The translations under genes were made by a program, and so were the position numbers. Below, piece after piece: positions 33,512 to 45,159 of a stretch of DNA of 64,000 bases. The stretch is from the NCBI GenBank assembly GCA_028554755.1, contig JAPTOF010000008.1, positions 10,744,001-10,808,000 of the forward strand, given 5' to 3'. Each line of letters begins with the position of its first letter. Positions within the stretch are counted from its first letter, which is position 1. The notes beneath the pieces were generated by a model. It made no database searches, was not told where the DNA came from, and saw nothing but the letters and a program-made list of their open reading frames with translations. The stretch comes from Cordia subcordata. Taxonomy: Eukaryota > Streptophyta > Magnoliopsida > Boraginales > Cordiaceae.

Positions 33512-35357
33512 TCAGGTAGCCTCGGCAACTGAGAAGTGTAATTTTGTAACTGATGCTTTAAGGAAACTACTTCCGCAAAATGCATCTGGACTGCCAACAT
33601 CAAAGTCCACCATGCTAGCCAGTGGCTCGCTAGAAGAGAAGTCTCTGTTATCATCAACTAGAGGCTTGTAGTAGTTGCTAGAACTCCCACCACGCTTCCG
33701 AGCATGCTTCTTCTCTTTGCCCTTGCTACCGCGCGTGGATTTCCCGCCCCCCTTCTGCTTGTTCTTCCCACTCTTCTTGCCATCATTCCTGTGGCGTTGA
33801 GGCTTGTTGCTTGGCACATGAGAAACTGCCGTAGGAGGTGGATCATACACATCAGGGGCCCATGTCACTGATAGCTTCTTACGGGGATTCCCCAGCTTCT
33901 CGCGGCTGCCTTTCATGGCAGATACAAGCTTCAAAGGAGTCTGTGAGAGAATAAAGTACAAAGCAGAAAAACAAAAAGGAAACTCTTAAGAGATTAATTT
34001 TAACAGATGGTAACCGGTCCCTTTGTTCTTCGGTTAAGAACCATCTTCCATGGATCTCGAAAAGAAAATTGGTGCTTCAATGCTGTCTAATTGTAAGACC
34101 ATGACAAAATCTGTGAACTTGAGATAGAAGCCATGAAATTTTAATCTTGTTTAGGGTGAGACTTCCACAAGTGAAGTCGGAGAGGATATTTTTTGTTAGA
34201 GTATTCAAATAACATGCTAGTCAAAGTAGGCCATAAGCAGTGAGACTTCCACAAGTCAAGTCGGAGAGGATTTTTTTTGTTGGAGAATTCAAATAGCATG
34301 CTAGTCAAAGTAGGCCATAAGTAGTGAGACTTCCACAAGTCAAGTCGGAGAGGATATTTTTTGTTAGAGAATTCAAATAGCATGCTAGTCAAAGTAGGCC
34401 ATAAGTAATGTACTAACACGAAGAATTGAAGAGAGCGCCAAAAGTATCCTGGCCTTAAATAGGAAGTATCAGGTAAGTAAAATTCAAAATACTTACTAGT
34501 TAAAATAGGTCACAACTAATGCCTTCGGTATGATGATGCAGCATATATGCAATATAAGGACAAAAGTAACTTCTTCCCACAATATACTCAAGAAATATCT
34601 TAAATGCCATCAATCGAAGTGAAGAACATACACAATTGACACCAACAGAACAAGTACCCCAGAATCATTCTAAAAAGCATAAAAGAAAAAAGCAATTCCC
34701 ACTTCCGACAAGTAGAGCTGTCTATCATACCATAAAATCAGTGTACATCCTGTTCTAACAATATAAGACTGCTGTAACTAGACAACTACTAACAGTCTTA
34801 ACTAAAGAGCCAGCTTCAGGACCACTACAAGATCATTTCAAGATATAGAAACATCTCAAAGAATAGAAGAGATAGCAAGTGACCAGTTTTCAGAAAGACA
34901 TCTAACTATTACTTACAGGTAAAGATACAGAACGATGACAAGGCTGATTTGCAAGACCATTTTGTAGCAAAACCTCTGAAGTCTGTTCATCAACCCTCTG
35001 CTTGTTGGTGTCAACAAATCCACCAGACGAGACAGACTTAGTGGGACATGGAAATGTTGCACACTTGTCAAGGCACTTCTTAGACACTGGATTCCCCATA
35101 TTTGCCCCATGGCACTCATTCAATTCATCTTCTTCCACCAGACAGATTGTATCATTCTTTTCAGGAGATGGAATGGATCCACGAATTGATTTCTGATCAT
35201 CTTGAATGTTGAGGGAATGACTTAAGCATTTTCCAAGATCGTTCACAGAAAGCTGTCCTCTGTGGCTATTGGAAGGATCAGGTGGATCTGCAGATGACTC
35301 ACAAAAATTGCTCAAGTCTTCAGAAATTGACAGATTGTTAGAACCAGAGCCGTCCAT
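33512..35357 (-). CDS. Conserved plant protein of unknown function, two coding exons
   Basis: Coding exons are 35357-34917 and 33940-33512, joined in phase 0 across a 976-bp intron (donor CCT|GTAAGT, acceptor CTCTCACAG|ACT), giving about 289 residues. The first half is Ser/Asp-rich and probably disordered, with clusters of Cys. After the junction comes a conserved core, [20 protein letters not shown] and [20 protein letters not shown], then a strongly basic Lys/Gly/Arg block ([31 protein letters not shown]) that looks like a nuclear localisation signal. The WAPDVYDP core resembles an uncharacterised plant nuclear protein family; its function is unknown to me. The start is uncertain: the frame stays open upstream of the ATG at 35357 to an in-phase acceptor at about 35422, and an upstream exon ending at 36089 (donor AAAAG|GTAATA) would join in frame, but no ATG is visible in that exon. 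Confidence 0.8.
34157..34410. repeat. Three 84-bp tandem repeats inside an intron
   Basis: The unit begins GTGAGACTTCCACAAGT, recurs at 34157, about 34240 and about 34324, and includes CATGCTAGTCAAAGTAGGCC. Copies are over 90 percent alike. Being 28 codons long with no stop, the array reads as an open frame on the minus strand, but it is intronic and not a gene. Confidence 0.85.
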
Positions 35358-36059
35358 CAACGGTAAGCAGAGCTCAAGAGAAGCTGCAACTGAAGATGAA
35401 CAAAAACTTTCAGAACCTTTCAGACTAACCAATTTTTCCAAATAATAAACAGACAATCACAGCAAGCTTATGTTAGATCTTATCAGAAGCATATTAGAAG
35501 AGAAAAGGTTGAAAAACAAGAAATGAACCATCATATGCACTTGTACAAGTCAATTGGAATTGTATGTAAGCCTACTTCTAGAATGTAATGCATGTCATTT
35601 ACTCAACAACCTTACAGGCCAAGCTAAACTGCCCATCGGAGTCAGATTCTGTCTCCTTCTCTCAATTATGGAACCCATTACACCTGAATATACTATTTGA
35701 ACAATTATACAGCCAATATGACAAAACCAGGTTGCATCATCACCACATTATGTCGGGTTCTGTCTCTTTTATTATAACTATCTTGAGTTCTATTTCATTC
35801 TTTATTGAAATTCTATCTCATCACTTACAAATTCACATATATACATGTTATAGAAACATAATTACATCTATGGAGGCCAAAAGATCACACAAAAACATCC
35901 AAATAAACAAGTTGATCACATACTTCGAAAGTGTTAATCAGTAGAACCAAAATACTAAACAATCAAAAGATCATCAAAATTTCAGCAATAAGTACTAAAT
36001 AATCAATAGAACTATTACAATTTCAGAAATATCATACATAAAACTTTCACAAGTACAAA

Positions 36060-36218
36060 TATGCATATAAGTAGGAACATTGTATTACCTTTTGTAGAGT
36101 CAACAGCTGAAAATAGGAGGATCCAAAGCTCTCGAAAACGATACCGTATCAGTCGATCGACAACGGTAGCAGATTCAGATTCCGTGAATCGCGATTTCAC
36201 CAGCCAATATACGTGCGC

Positions 36219-36274
<56 letters not shown>

Positions 36275-36820
36275 ATGTATGCAATATATATTATAGAGCG
36301 AGTAGAAATTGTGAAAAAGAAACCTCGAAACAGAGCCTAGGAGAAGTGAAAAAAGACGAAGTAATGATTGTAAAACAAACGTTAACTAAGATTACCACGC
36401 CGATCGCTTTTCTGGAGACGTTTCAGACGATGATGAGAAAACGAGCCGCCATAGAAACAAGTCGCGTGAGGGCGCGTGAACTGGAGATCTACGACTGCTG
36501 AAGGCACCGAACGCATTGTTTCGCTCCGATGCTCTTCAATTTAACCAAAAAAACTCAAAAAAAAAAAGGAAAAAAAAACAAATAAACCTTTTTCTTCAAT
36601 TTTGATTTCTGTTAAACCCTAAACACAATTCGCTTTCTCTTCAGAAAAGCTAGAGTTTGAAGGAGAGAAAGAGACACAGGGTTAGAGCATTTGAGTCAAA
36701 TCGCGTACTGAAGAATCGGCATCGGAACCCCAACGAGATCTATAGACTCGCGAGAGTTAACAGAGAAAGATGAACAACCAAATGGTTATGTTTTTTGGAT
36801 TAGGTTAAGGATTTATATAA
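36060..36820 (-). promoter_or_regulatory. Probable promoter and 5' UTR exons of the 33.5-kb gene
   Basis: On the minus strand a TATATAAA box lies at 36812-36819. Downstream are short upstream frames, such as one of eight codons from ATGCCGATTC near 36722 and one of nine codons from ATGGCGGCTCG near 36452, and several splice-like sites. This suggests a spliced leader with upstream ORFs. Exact exons cannot be fixed without transcripts. Confidence 0.45.
36219..36262. repeat. (TA)n microsatellite
   Basis: About 22 uninterrupted TA units followed by GTATGTATGTATAT. Probably length-polymorphic. Confidence 0.95.
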
Positions 36821-37392
36821 ACAATATGTGTGTGTTGCATTTTGTGAATGCCTTTTTCGGTTTTTGGTCAAAATGCGTGTTCATGTTCGTCCATTTTGTG
36901 AAGTGGGCCGGGCTGACACAACCGGCTTTGCCACAGTAGTGGGTTGGGCTTACTTTCATAATTATGGACTGGGCTGAAGAATTCCACTGTATTGGTCCTA
37001 AGACGATTTGACCGCAGCTTATGCCAATCGAGTCAACGGGGTGGGCCGGTTAAACCGACTGTTGTCCGCTGACACATTGTTTTTCTTTTTCACTCCTATT
37101 TCAAACTTAACCGTGTCTCTTATTGGAATCGACATAAGTCCTTACAATAAAATTCGAACTTCAATACTTTTTCAAAAAAACAATAGTATTAACCACTTGA
37201 TTTAATGTCTAAACTCTATACTCACATTCATGTACATGAGAGCTTTTCCCTTTTTCTTTCTTACCTTTTTTGTTTTGCTTGCTTTGTCAGGCAACAATTA
37301 TCCATTAAGCTTTGCTCATTCGTATCTACGAATCCTACTACTAGCAAGCAAGAGGAATACAATGGGATGCATAAACATGAAATTAGAATGCT

Positions 37393-37695
37393 TAGAGGGT
37401 TTTTGGAATGACTTGTCAAAAAACTAGTTAAAATATCTTTAGTTTTAAGTTATTTTTTGTTTAATTTTTTACTTTAGTTACCTATTCAAACAAAAGTTGT
37501 AATTATAAAAATAAATCTTTACATATTTAGCTAAATTATATTAAAAAGCAACACAAGTTGTTTAAATGATTATTAAGATGTGAAAAAAGAAAGTCAGTTA
37601 AAAAACAATATAAATAGAATTTTTAAATTATATTATCAAAATATTATAATTCAACAATTTAATATATAATATAAGTATATAATAGTTATTAAATA
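37393..37695. mobile_element. Partial MITE (GAGGGTKTTTGGAATGAC end)
   Basis: TTA followed by GAGGGTTTTTGGAATGACTT and a body with AAAGTTGTAATTATAAAAAT matches the left half of the complete element at 41811-42271. The opposite end is missing, cut near where the CACTA-like repeats start. Confidence 0.55.
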
Positions 37696-38165
37696 AACTA
37701 CAGTAATAATCGATCGCTAATTAGAGACAAAAAAATTGGTCGCTAATTACATTTTTTGGTCACTAAATAACATGTGTTGGCAAATAATTTAATTTCTCCA
37801 TCTAAAACTTTAGCGACCAATACCAAATCGGTCACTAACTTTTCCGTCTAAAACTTTAGCGACAATACAAAATCAGTCGCTAATTTCGCCATCTAAAATT
37901 TAACAACCGAGAACAAATAAAATTCTAATTCAAATACAAAACCTGCCAGCAATTTTATATATCAAACACATACAAATCACCACAAATTTATAACACAATA
38001 AACAAAATAAATTTAAACACAAAAGTAAACAATTTTACTGCAATAATTAGAAATTTCACAAGGTATATTTGGTGTTAACATATGCAGTGACCAATACAAT
38101 TGCAATAGATAGAAAATTCATAAAGGACACTCTTTGCATAGGAAGTTCGTAATAGGAATTATCTA

Positions 38166-40539
38166 TTAAAATGGTTTGACTAAGGCTAATTTTCGCTTTC
38201 TCGTAAGACCCATGAAACTGAAGAAATACAGAGTTTGTAAAGAAAAAAATATAGAGCTCATTGCCATCAGCCCTCCTGCAAAAACAAAAGAAAAAAAATT
38301 ATTATCAATTTTTATATTTAGTGAGCAAAGAGATTCATGAGGCTTGAAGAAAATAAACTAAAAAATAAAAGTAAGCAATCAAATTTATCCAAGAAGATGC
38401 TTTCACTTGTGTTCAGATTGAACCTCAACATGTGAAACATTTCCCAAACACAGAGACATGTTAGCAAATAGAAATCTAAACCTTCAACTAAAGCATTAGG
38501 ATTGATAGGATACCAAATCCTCTAATATGCTTTCCATTAATAAAAACCTGCAGTACAATACACTGCTAACAAAATTAACATCATCCCCTGAGCTTAGACC
38601 CAAAAGGCACAAAACGGAAGCTTGAAGTATAACTCAAATAATACACATAACTTTAACACAGGGCCAATCGGAGCGTTTTCTGTACTAATTATTTATGCTT
38701 TGAGCTTTTGTAACTGAGCAGAGTCTTTTTCATGATTTTGAGCGCAAGTTATTTATGTGGATCCGTAGATAAGGTGGAAGAAGAAAGGGAGAAGAAAACA
38801 GGGGCAAATACCAAAAACAGAAAAAGAAAAGAAAAGAGTGTCACAGAGAAGAAGGAAAAGATAAGAAAAATAAATACATAATCAAGACACTTTGATTGAT
38901 TTCAATTAACATCTTAATCATTTGTTGCAATAAAATCAAGTCTAAGGAATAAACAAAATTGTAGAATAGAAGATTAAAACTTTTCCAGTCATGATAGTAA
39001 AATATAGGAGCCAAGAGCTCTTTTTCTGTTTATGAAGTTGGCAACAAGCATCCATACAAAAAAAAATATCTAATAATATTCCTAATTTAATCCATGCATG
39101 GCTTCGTTTTTCGCTTCGGTTTTTATTCGGCAAAACACTCATTCTTGGTAATGAAATTAAGATACTTTTCTCTTAAAAAGTATAAATTCTTTTTAGCATT
39201 CCTCTTTTCTTCCTTTCCTTCCTTTCTTTCTTCCTTTTATTTATTTATTTTTTTTTTAAATAATAAGAATCAAGCATAAGGTCTAATGCGACTAACCTCA
39301 AAGAAATTAGTTTCTTAACTGATTTTTTTTTTCCATTTTCTGGTCAGATAGTTTCTTAACTGATTTGAGCCAAAGATTTGAGCAATGATCTCACCATGTT
39401 TTAAGGATTCTACCAGATGTTTAAGTAGCTGATGGTTGTTTTGGGTTAGAAGCTAGTTGAGAAGTTCTTTTTTTCGTGTTGTCAAATAGGATCTAAATGG
39501 TTGATGCAATTAGACAGATTACTAAGTCGAATGAACTCCAGCAACATAATATGGTCATGAGAGTTTCAGCATCAACAATTGGGCTGAGGGCATATTATAG
39601 TAAGGAACGACCCTAAGCACAGACGTATAAATCAAAGATGAGTTTGAATTACATCTCATCTCTCAGCATGCTTGTGATAGAAGGAAAAGCAGTCTGATCT
39701 TAATTTCGACTAAAGTGGTTGGCATGCCCTCCTCGTAGCATGCAAAGAATTGAACATGTTGAACAAAAGATTGACAAATCCATGACCTAAGGATCTCAAA
39801 TTGCTTAGGAAACAATCTAGTAGAATCCATAACTTCATTATTTCTTCTGTTCTACTTCCATTTAGAAAACAAGATTCGACAGATGAAGCATTGCCTACTA
39901 GAAACCAGTAAATCAAATTCAATGCAAAGAATAAATAAGCAAAATATTTTATATAGAACAACGAAAACACCTAGTATATCAGAAGCAAAACCATGTAACT
40001 CTATATTCAAAACTTGTAGTAGATAATTAACCAAACTAAGTTACTCTGACAATTGAAATTTATCAACCAAAACTTTTTCTTTATGTTTTTTAGATCTTAT
40101 TACTTCTCATTTTTTTTACTTCACAAGAAAAAATTTAAAATAAGGATTTAGGCATCTGATCAAATAAAATATGGCACAAGATTCTTTTTCTTAAAAATAC
40201 ACAAATCTTCATATAATCAAAATTTATCATCTATTAATTAACACTTAGTAGGACAATATAAAAACAAAAATATTTAAATTTTAACCCAAAGTATCAAACG
40301 ACGAGGTTGATAAATCCAGATTTAACATTTTCACTGCAAAATCAACCAGAAACACACACAAAAAAAGGGAAAAAAAAAAAGTTCAGTGACTAAAGAAACA
40401 AATGTGTGCGAGGGGTGTGTGTGTGAGTGTGTGTGAGACGAGTAAAGTTAAGCAGACCTGATTTGGCTGAGAGTGGAGATAGCAAATTAGAGGTCAGAGA
40501 GCTTCTCAGTATCAGTAGGGCTAGAGTAGTAGTCGCCAT
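38166..40539 (-). CDS. Candidate spliced 63-aa hydrophobic microprotein
   Basis: Exon 1 (40539-40458) starts at ATG in the context GGAAATGGCG and encodes 27 residues with MATTTLALLILRSSL at the start and SPLSAKS at its end. Its donor is TCAG|GTCTGC. Exon 2 (38275-38166) follows acceptor TTTTTTGCAG and continues in frame: GGLMAMSSIFFSLQTLYFF, then GLTRKRKLALVKPF and a stop. The total is 63 residues. The N terminus (hydroxylated, Arg-containing, no acid) looks like an organelle-targeting or signal peptide; residues about 32-50 could form one membrane helix, followed by a basic patch RKRK. The joining phase (1 nt plus 2 nt) fits exactly. The intron would be 2182 bp and other exons may exist. I cannot name the family. 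The start lies 130 bp from a divergent frame and both sit between CACTA-like repeats. Confidence 0.42.
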
Positions 40540-40614
40540 TTCCAACTAGAAGAAAAGCTCTGATGCAATCGGGATCTGTTCTCTCTATAAGAACAAAGCT
40601 CTCTCTATGGATAT

Positions 40615-40615
<1 letters not shown>

Positions 40616-40668
<53 letters not shown>
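40616..40668. repeat. Compound microsatellite (AC)n(AT)n(AG)n in a bidirectional gap
   Basis: Runs of about 10 AC, 7 AT and 11 AG units end directly at the ATG of the plus-strand frame. On the minus strand the CT run lies upstream of the 63-aa gene and could act as a pyrimidine-rich core promoter element. It is almost the whole space between two divergent start codons. Confidence 0.85.
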
Positions 40669-40671
<3 letters not shown>

Positions 40672-40866
40672 GCTTGCTTTAGAGTGATTTTGGCTTTGAT
40701 GGTCACTCTGGTGGGGGGATATTCAATGGCGTAGGCTTTGGAAGCTTCTCCGGCGGCATTGCCAAAGGCATCTCCATCTCCAATTGCTACGCCTCCGTCT
40801 TTCTCCATCAAACCACCAGTCTCCATCGCCAAAGACATCTCCGTATCCAAATCGGGAGCAATCTAG
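40669..40866 (+). pseudogene. Arabinogalactan-peptide-like frame with an in-frame TAG
   Basis: ATG at 40669 opens MACFRVILALMVTLVGGYSM, a good secretion signal, but codon 22 is TAG (40732-40734). The same frame then continues to 40866 with ALEASPAALPKASPSPIATP, PSFSIKPPVSIAKD and SVSKSGAI. Ala-Pro, Ser-Pro and Thr-Pro dipeptides right after a signal peptide are the signature of arabinogalactan proteins, which are secreted and glycosylated at the cell surface. In this family the mature protein often begins with Gln, so the TAG is most simply a CAG-to-TAG nonsense change. A C-terminal GPI-anchor signal is also missing, so the frame is truncated as well. It is probably a pseudogene or captured fragment. 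Confidence 0.5.
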
Positions 40867-41810
40867 GGTTCATACATGTATGTGTGAGTGCGCAAAGAGT
40901 CGATCTCAAAGCCAATGGACTAAATGTAACAAGCAGAGAGCTCAGGCTTGTTGGCGTAGAAGAGATTGCAGTACATCAAGCTCAGACTCCCTGTCTCCAC
41001 CACACAACTCTCTCTGTTCTAACACATAAACTCTCTCACACATTATATGTGTTATGTGTGTAATTAATTAATGATATGAATTTTTTGAGAGTGGCATTTT
41101 AGACCCCTGGTTTTTACATGCCATTTTAGACCCCTAGTTTTTATCTCTTTCACAATTAAATTTTAAATGCTTCCAATTGCTCTCGATAAGATTTTGTCCC
41201 TAAATTTAGCAACTAAAATTGAATCGATCGCTAAATTTTGAGGCAGCTACTTACTGAACATAATATTAGCGACTGGTCTCTAAATTTAGTGATCGAAATT
41301 GCTTCAGTCGCTAAATTTTAGCAACGAATTTTAATTCAGTCGCTAATTTTTCGACTGAACTCAAAATCAATCGCTAACTACGATGTAAAATATAGTCGTG
41401 ACCGATTTTATATCGGTCACAAAATTCTCAATATAATTATTTTTACTTTAATTTTAGCAACTGTATTGTTATTAATTAGCGACCAATTTTTAGTCACTAA
41501 TATATTTTGCAACCTATTTTTTTCGGTCACTAAATTATGTCATTAAAAGTCAATTTTCTAGTGGTGGTATATATGTCACGTGACAAATATTGTGCTTTAG
41601 AAATTTAAAAGTAAACAAATAAGAGATTTGAGGTTTTTGTTTTAACAAGTGCAATTAGAGAAACCAATAAACACCGAGCAACAAATATATTTGACAAGGA
41701 GTTAATGCATATTCGTATTCTTCTTCTTTTTTTTTTTTTGTCAAACATACTGATATTCTTCATACACGAGTATTCTCTAAAAACAATAAGAATTGAGCTT
41801 TTTTCTTTTA

Positions 41811-42271
41811 GAGGGTGTTTGGATTGGTTTATCAAAAAATTATTTAAAGTACTTTTGGTTTTAAGCAGCTTTTTTTATTGTCAACTTTAAGTAGTTACGT
41901 GCTTGAATAAAAGTTGTAATTATAAAAATAAATATTTACATGTTTGATAAAGTAAGTTGAAAAGTAACTTATATAGTTAAAAAAACTATTAAGCACATTA
42001 AAATAGAATTTAAAAGGTAAGTATAAGATAAAAGAGTAAAGATATTTTTTTAATACAAGTAAAAAGGAAAGGATAAGACAGTAAATGATTTGGTCAAACT
42101 TATTTTTTCTTAAAGTGCTTAAAGTCATAAAAAAAAACAAGAGCTGGGGTAGGAAACTGTTTATTTTCTACTTAAAACAGGCACTTTCTTTATTAAAACA
42201 AACATTTTCGTTAGTTTAAATTAGGCTTTAAATAGGTTTAACCAGAAAAAAAAACCAAACCAAACACCTTT
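41811..42271. mobile_element. PIF/Harbinger-type MITE, 461 bp, TTA target duplication
   Basis: The left end GAGGGTGTTTGGATTGG and the inverted right end AAAGGTGTTTGGTTTGG are flanked by TTA at 41808-41810 and 42272-42274. The body is AT-rich with AAAGTTGTAATTATAAAAAT and has no transposase. It abuts the LINE on its right. Confidence 0.75.
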
Positions 42272-42289
42272 TTAGTAATTGGATCTCCA

Positions 42290-45150
42290 TAGAGCATAAC
42301 CAATAGACACAAAGATCACCTAATGCTCATAGGAGCAAGATCAACAAATAGCAGGTGAGTAATGGGATCTGGGATAGCACTAGCCCAATTACAAGTGAGA
42401 TTTCTACTAAATCAATTCTTAGCTCCTCAATCAATGGGCCTATTAGCAGTTCCCCTAACACACAAGACTCTAATATGATTAGAACTTGCCACAATCTTTC
42501 TAATATCCTCTACAATAAGGTCTAACTTCCAATTTGGGGAATGCCTAAGTGGGGAGATTGCGTTGACAACTGCTTCTGTATCACTCTCAATGATGATGCT
42601 TTCACTACAGAAATGACAAGCAAAAGAGCTTGCATTCCAAATTGCAATAGCTTCAGCAACCAAGGTTGATCCACAAGCAACTTTTATAGGCTATACCATT
42701 GAGTAGAACTCTATTAGTGTTGTGAGAGTAAAACCACAGTAGTAGAACTTGGTGGCCTGAAAGCTGCATCTATATTAATCTTCAGTGCATCTAGGGGCAG
42801 TAAAGACTAATTCATAGGAAAAGTACTAGACCTTGAAGGCAATTTGGGTGTAGCAGCAAGATTAGTACCCCGTGACTTCTAGAATTCCCTAAAGTATTCC
42901 CTCGAGCTAGAGACCTCAAAATCAATGTTAACTTCTTTGCTTTTGATCGTTGCCTTCTTGCTTTTCCAAACGTTCCATAAGCAAACGCAATCTTTGACCT
43001 TGCTTCCACTAGATCGTAGCCCACTTCGCAGTAGCAGGTGGTAAAGTCTTTAATCCATGTATCAAACCTGATCACAGAATAGGGGTCAATAAAAGTTTGG
43101 AACATTGAGGCATACCAAAAATGATTCACCTATGGCCACATAAGTAAGATATGTTCAACTATTTCCACATCATCCCACAGATACAATAGAGAAGGGAAGG
43201 CGCTATCTTCCTCTTGAATTGATTCTCTTGCTTTGAGAGGGTATTCCAGTATGCCTTCTAAAGAAAGAAGACAATTTTGGGAAGGGCCTTTGTCTCCCAA
43301 AGAGAGTTCTAGAAAGAAGCCTGTTTAGAGCTCAAGGAATAAGCCATAGTAGTTACATGGCTAGAGCTGTGGTGTTGAGAATGCTAAACACGTAGGCTTT
43401 TTTCACAGAAAAAACTCCATCATGCTCGAATGGCCATTCAATTTCGTCCTGCATAGGAAAAAAGGTACATAAGTTTGCAGAATAAGGAAAATATGCATAA
43501 TAAGGTCCTTATTCTAGAAATTGCCAATCTAGGTAAGAAGGTCATTGACCCAAAGAAGATCAATATTTGGGGGCTTAACCAAGGAGCCAAAGTCTCCCAC
43601 GCAGGGCTCATCCTAAATGCTAATTGATTTGTCATCCCCTACTCTCCAAGTGGCTCTAGCCTTGATAAGGTTTCTTCCCTAAAAAAGACACCTCCACATC
43701 CAAGAAAGGTGGCTTCCTGCCTTTTCATTCCAAAAGGTTTCATTTTGGTAGTATATCTCTTTTAACAAGGTAGCCGTGAATGAAGATGGATCGTCCAAGG
43801 GCCTTTAAGCTTGCTTTGCGACTAACACAATGTTAAAGCACTTGAGGTCCCTAAAGCCCATCCTACCTTTTGCTCTTGGCAAAGTAAGGGTCTTCCATTT
43901 TCTCTAATAGACTACCTTAGATCCTTCTTTACTCCAAAAGAATTTAGCAATTAAGGAAGAAAGCTGCTTGCAAATTTTATTCGAAAGAATAAAGGGAAAC
44001 ATCACATAAGAAGCAATAGCTTGCATAATCGCTTTGATAAGGGTTTTAATCCCACATTCAGAAAGGAGCAAGCTCTTCTAGCCCATCATTTTTCCCATGA
44101 TATTTTCTTTAAGCCAACTAACAGCCTTAGACTTTGACCTTTGTCGTTCATGGGAAAAGCTGAGATACTTCTCAAGTTTTTTAGCTTCTTAGAATCTAAG
44201 AAGATCAGTAATATTGCACTTGATTCCAATAGGTGTACGCGCTTCAAAGACAATGACAGACTTATTGTGATTGACCTATTGGTTAGAAGCAAAATGGTAG
44301 TAGTAAATGATATCTCTAAATACTCTAGCTTCCTTATGATTGGCTTTAATAAGAAAGAGACAATCATCCACAAAAAGGAGGCGGGTGATCTGCAAGCATC
44401 TCAGTGTAAGCTTGACTCAATCGATGAGCCCTCTATATTGGAACTCTTTAAACAAACTAGATAGACTCTGAGTAAGAAGGGAGAAAAGAAAATGGGAGAG
44501 CGGGTCCCCCTGTCCAATTCCTCTCGTATCCAGTGACTCTCCACTGAGAAGGATTTGGTAAGAGACAGTAGAAATACACGCCTTAACCCAACCAATCTAG
44601 GTCTTGTCGAATCCCATCTTCTTAAGAAGGCCGAGCAAGAAATCCCATTCCACTTTATCATATGCTTTGTGCATATAAACTTTAAGGGCCGCATAAAGGG
44701 CCCTTACTCTTCTGCTTCTTCTTTTGAGCCAATGCATCATTTCTTGTGCAAGGATCAAATTATCCTAAATAAGCCTGTTAGGAATGAAAGCGCTTTACGT
44801 CAACTCCACCAACTCTTCCATGAACGACTTGAGTCTAATGACCATCAAGCTAGCAATAACTTTGTAGATGAAGTTTGAACAACTGATAAGGTGATAGTCA
44901 CTCAAGCCTTGTAAGTTCTTAATTTTTGGAATCAATACAATGTTGGTTTGGTTGCCCAGAGAAAAAAACCAACAACAATTGCAACAATTTCATTTGCAAT
45001 CAAACTTAAAAAGCTCTTGTAAAAATGGCCCAAGAAGCCAATAGGATTAGGTCCGTGATTGGGTCCTAAAACCAAATAGCCTGCTCAAGTTCCTCAAAGG
45101 TGACGAGTCTAGTTAGGGCCAAGTTCATATCCTTAGTGATGATAGATTTA
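42290..45150 (-). pseudogene. L1-type LINE remnant (RT, zf-RVT, RNase H)
   Basis: Minus-strand reverse transcriptase is recognisable through frameshifts: KVYMHKAYDKVEWDFLLGLL (44690-44630), GIGQGDPLSHFLFSLL (44525-44475) and FVDDCLFLIKANHKE (44380-44340), the catalytic YADD equivalent having F and V. zf-RVT follows (ALPKIVFFLWKAY near 43290; a degenerate EIVEHILLMWP near 43160), then an RNase H-like part (IAIWNASSFACHF, SIIIESDTEAVVNA, DLIVEDIRKIV at 42660-42470). The order is that of a plant L1 element's second reading frame. Many stops and frameshifts show it is dead; the endonuclease half is missing. Confidence 0.88.
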
Positions 45151-45159
45151 ACATAGTCT

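Larger units (their letters stand above)
37698..41563. mobile_element. CACTA-like element enclosing a gene pair
   Basis: The right end, inverted, reads CACTAGAAAA, and the left end reads AACTACAGTAATAATCG, a decayed CACTAC-type terminus. Next to each end is a cluster of short subterminal repeats (left 37705-37920, right 41180-41545) built from TAGCGACCRA and its complement, for example TTTAGCGACCAAT, GGTCACTAA and CAGTCGCTAA. Such arrays are the hallmark of CACTA (Spm/En) termini. No transposase is recognisable between them; instead the interval carries the two short genes at 38166-40866. A 3-bp target duplication is not clear, so the two ends might belong to two separate elements. Confidence 0.5.

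Noticed and set aside
34141..34419. 92-codon minus-strand repetitive protein
   Set aside because: It is an 84-bp tandem repeat inside an intron that stays open only because the unit length is a multiple of three.
36015..36501. Open frames around the (TA)n tract on both strands
   Set aside because: The frames are stretched by the TA repeat (Tyr-Ile runs); the minus-strand one begins at TTG. Part may be leader exon but not a separate protein.
37205..37427. Two overlapping plus-strand frames of about 65 codons
   Set aside because: They overlap in different frames, run into a MITE end, and have no conserved or gene-like features.
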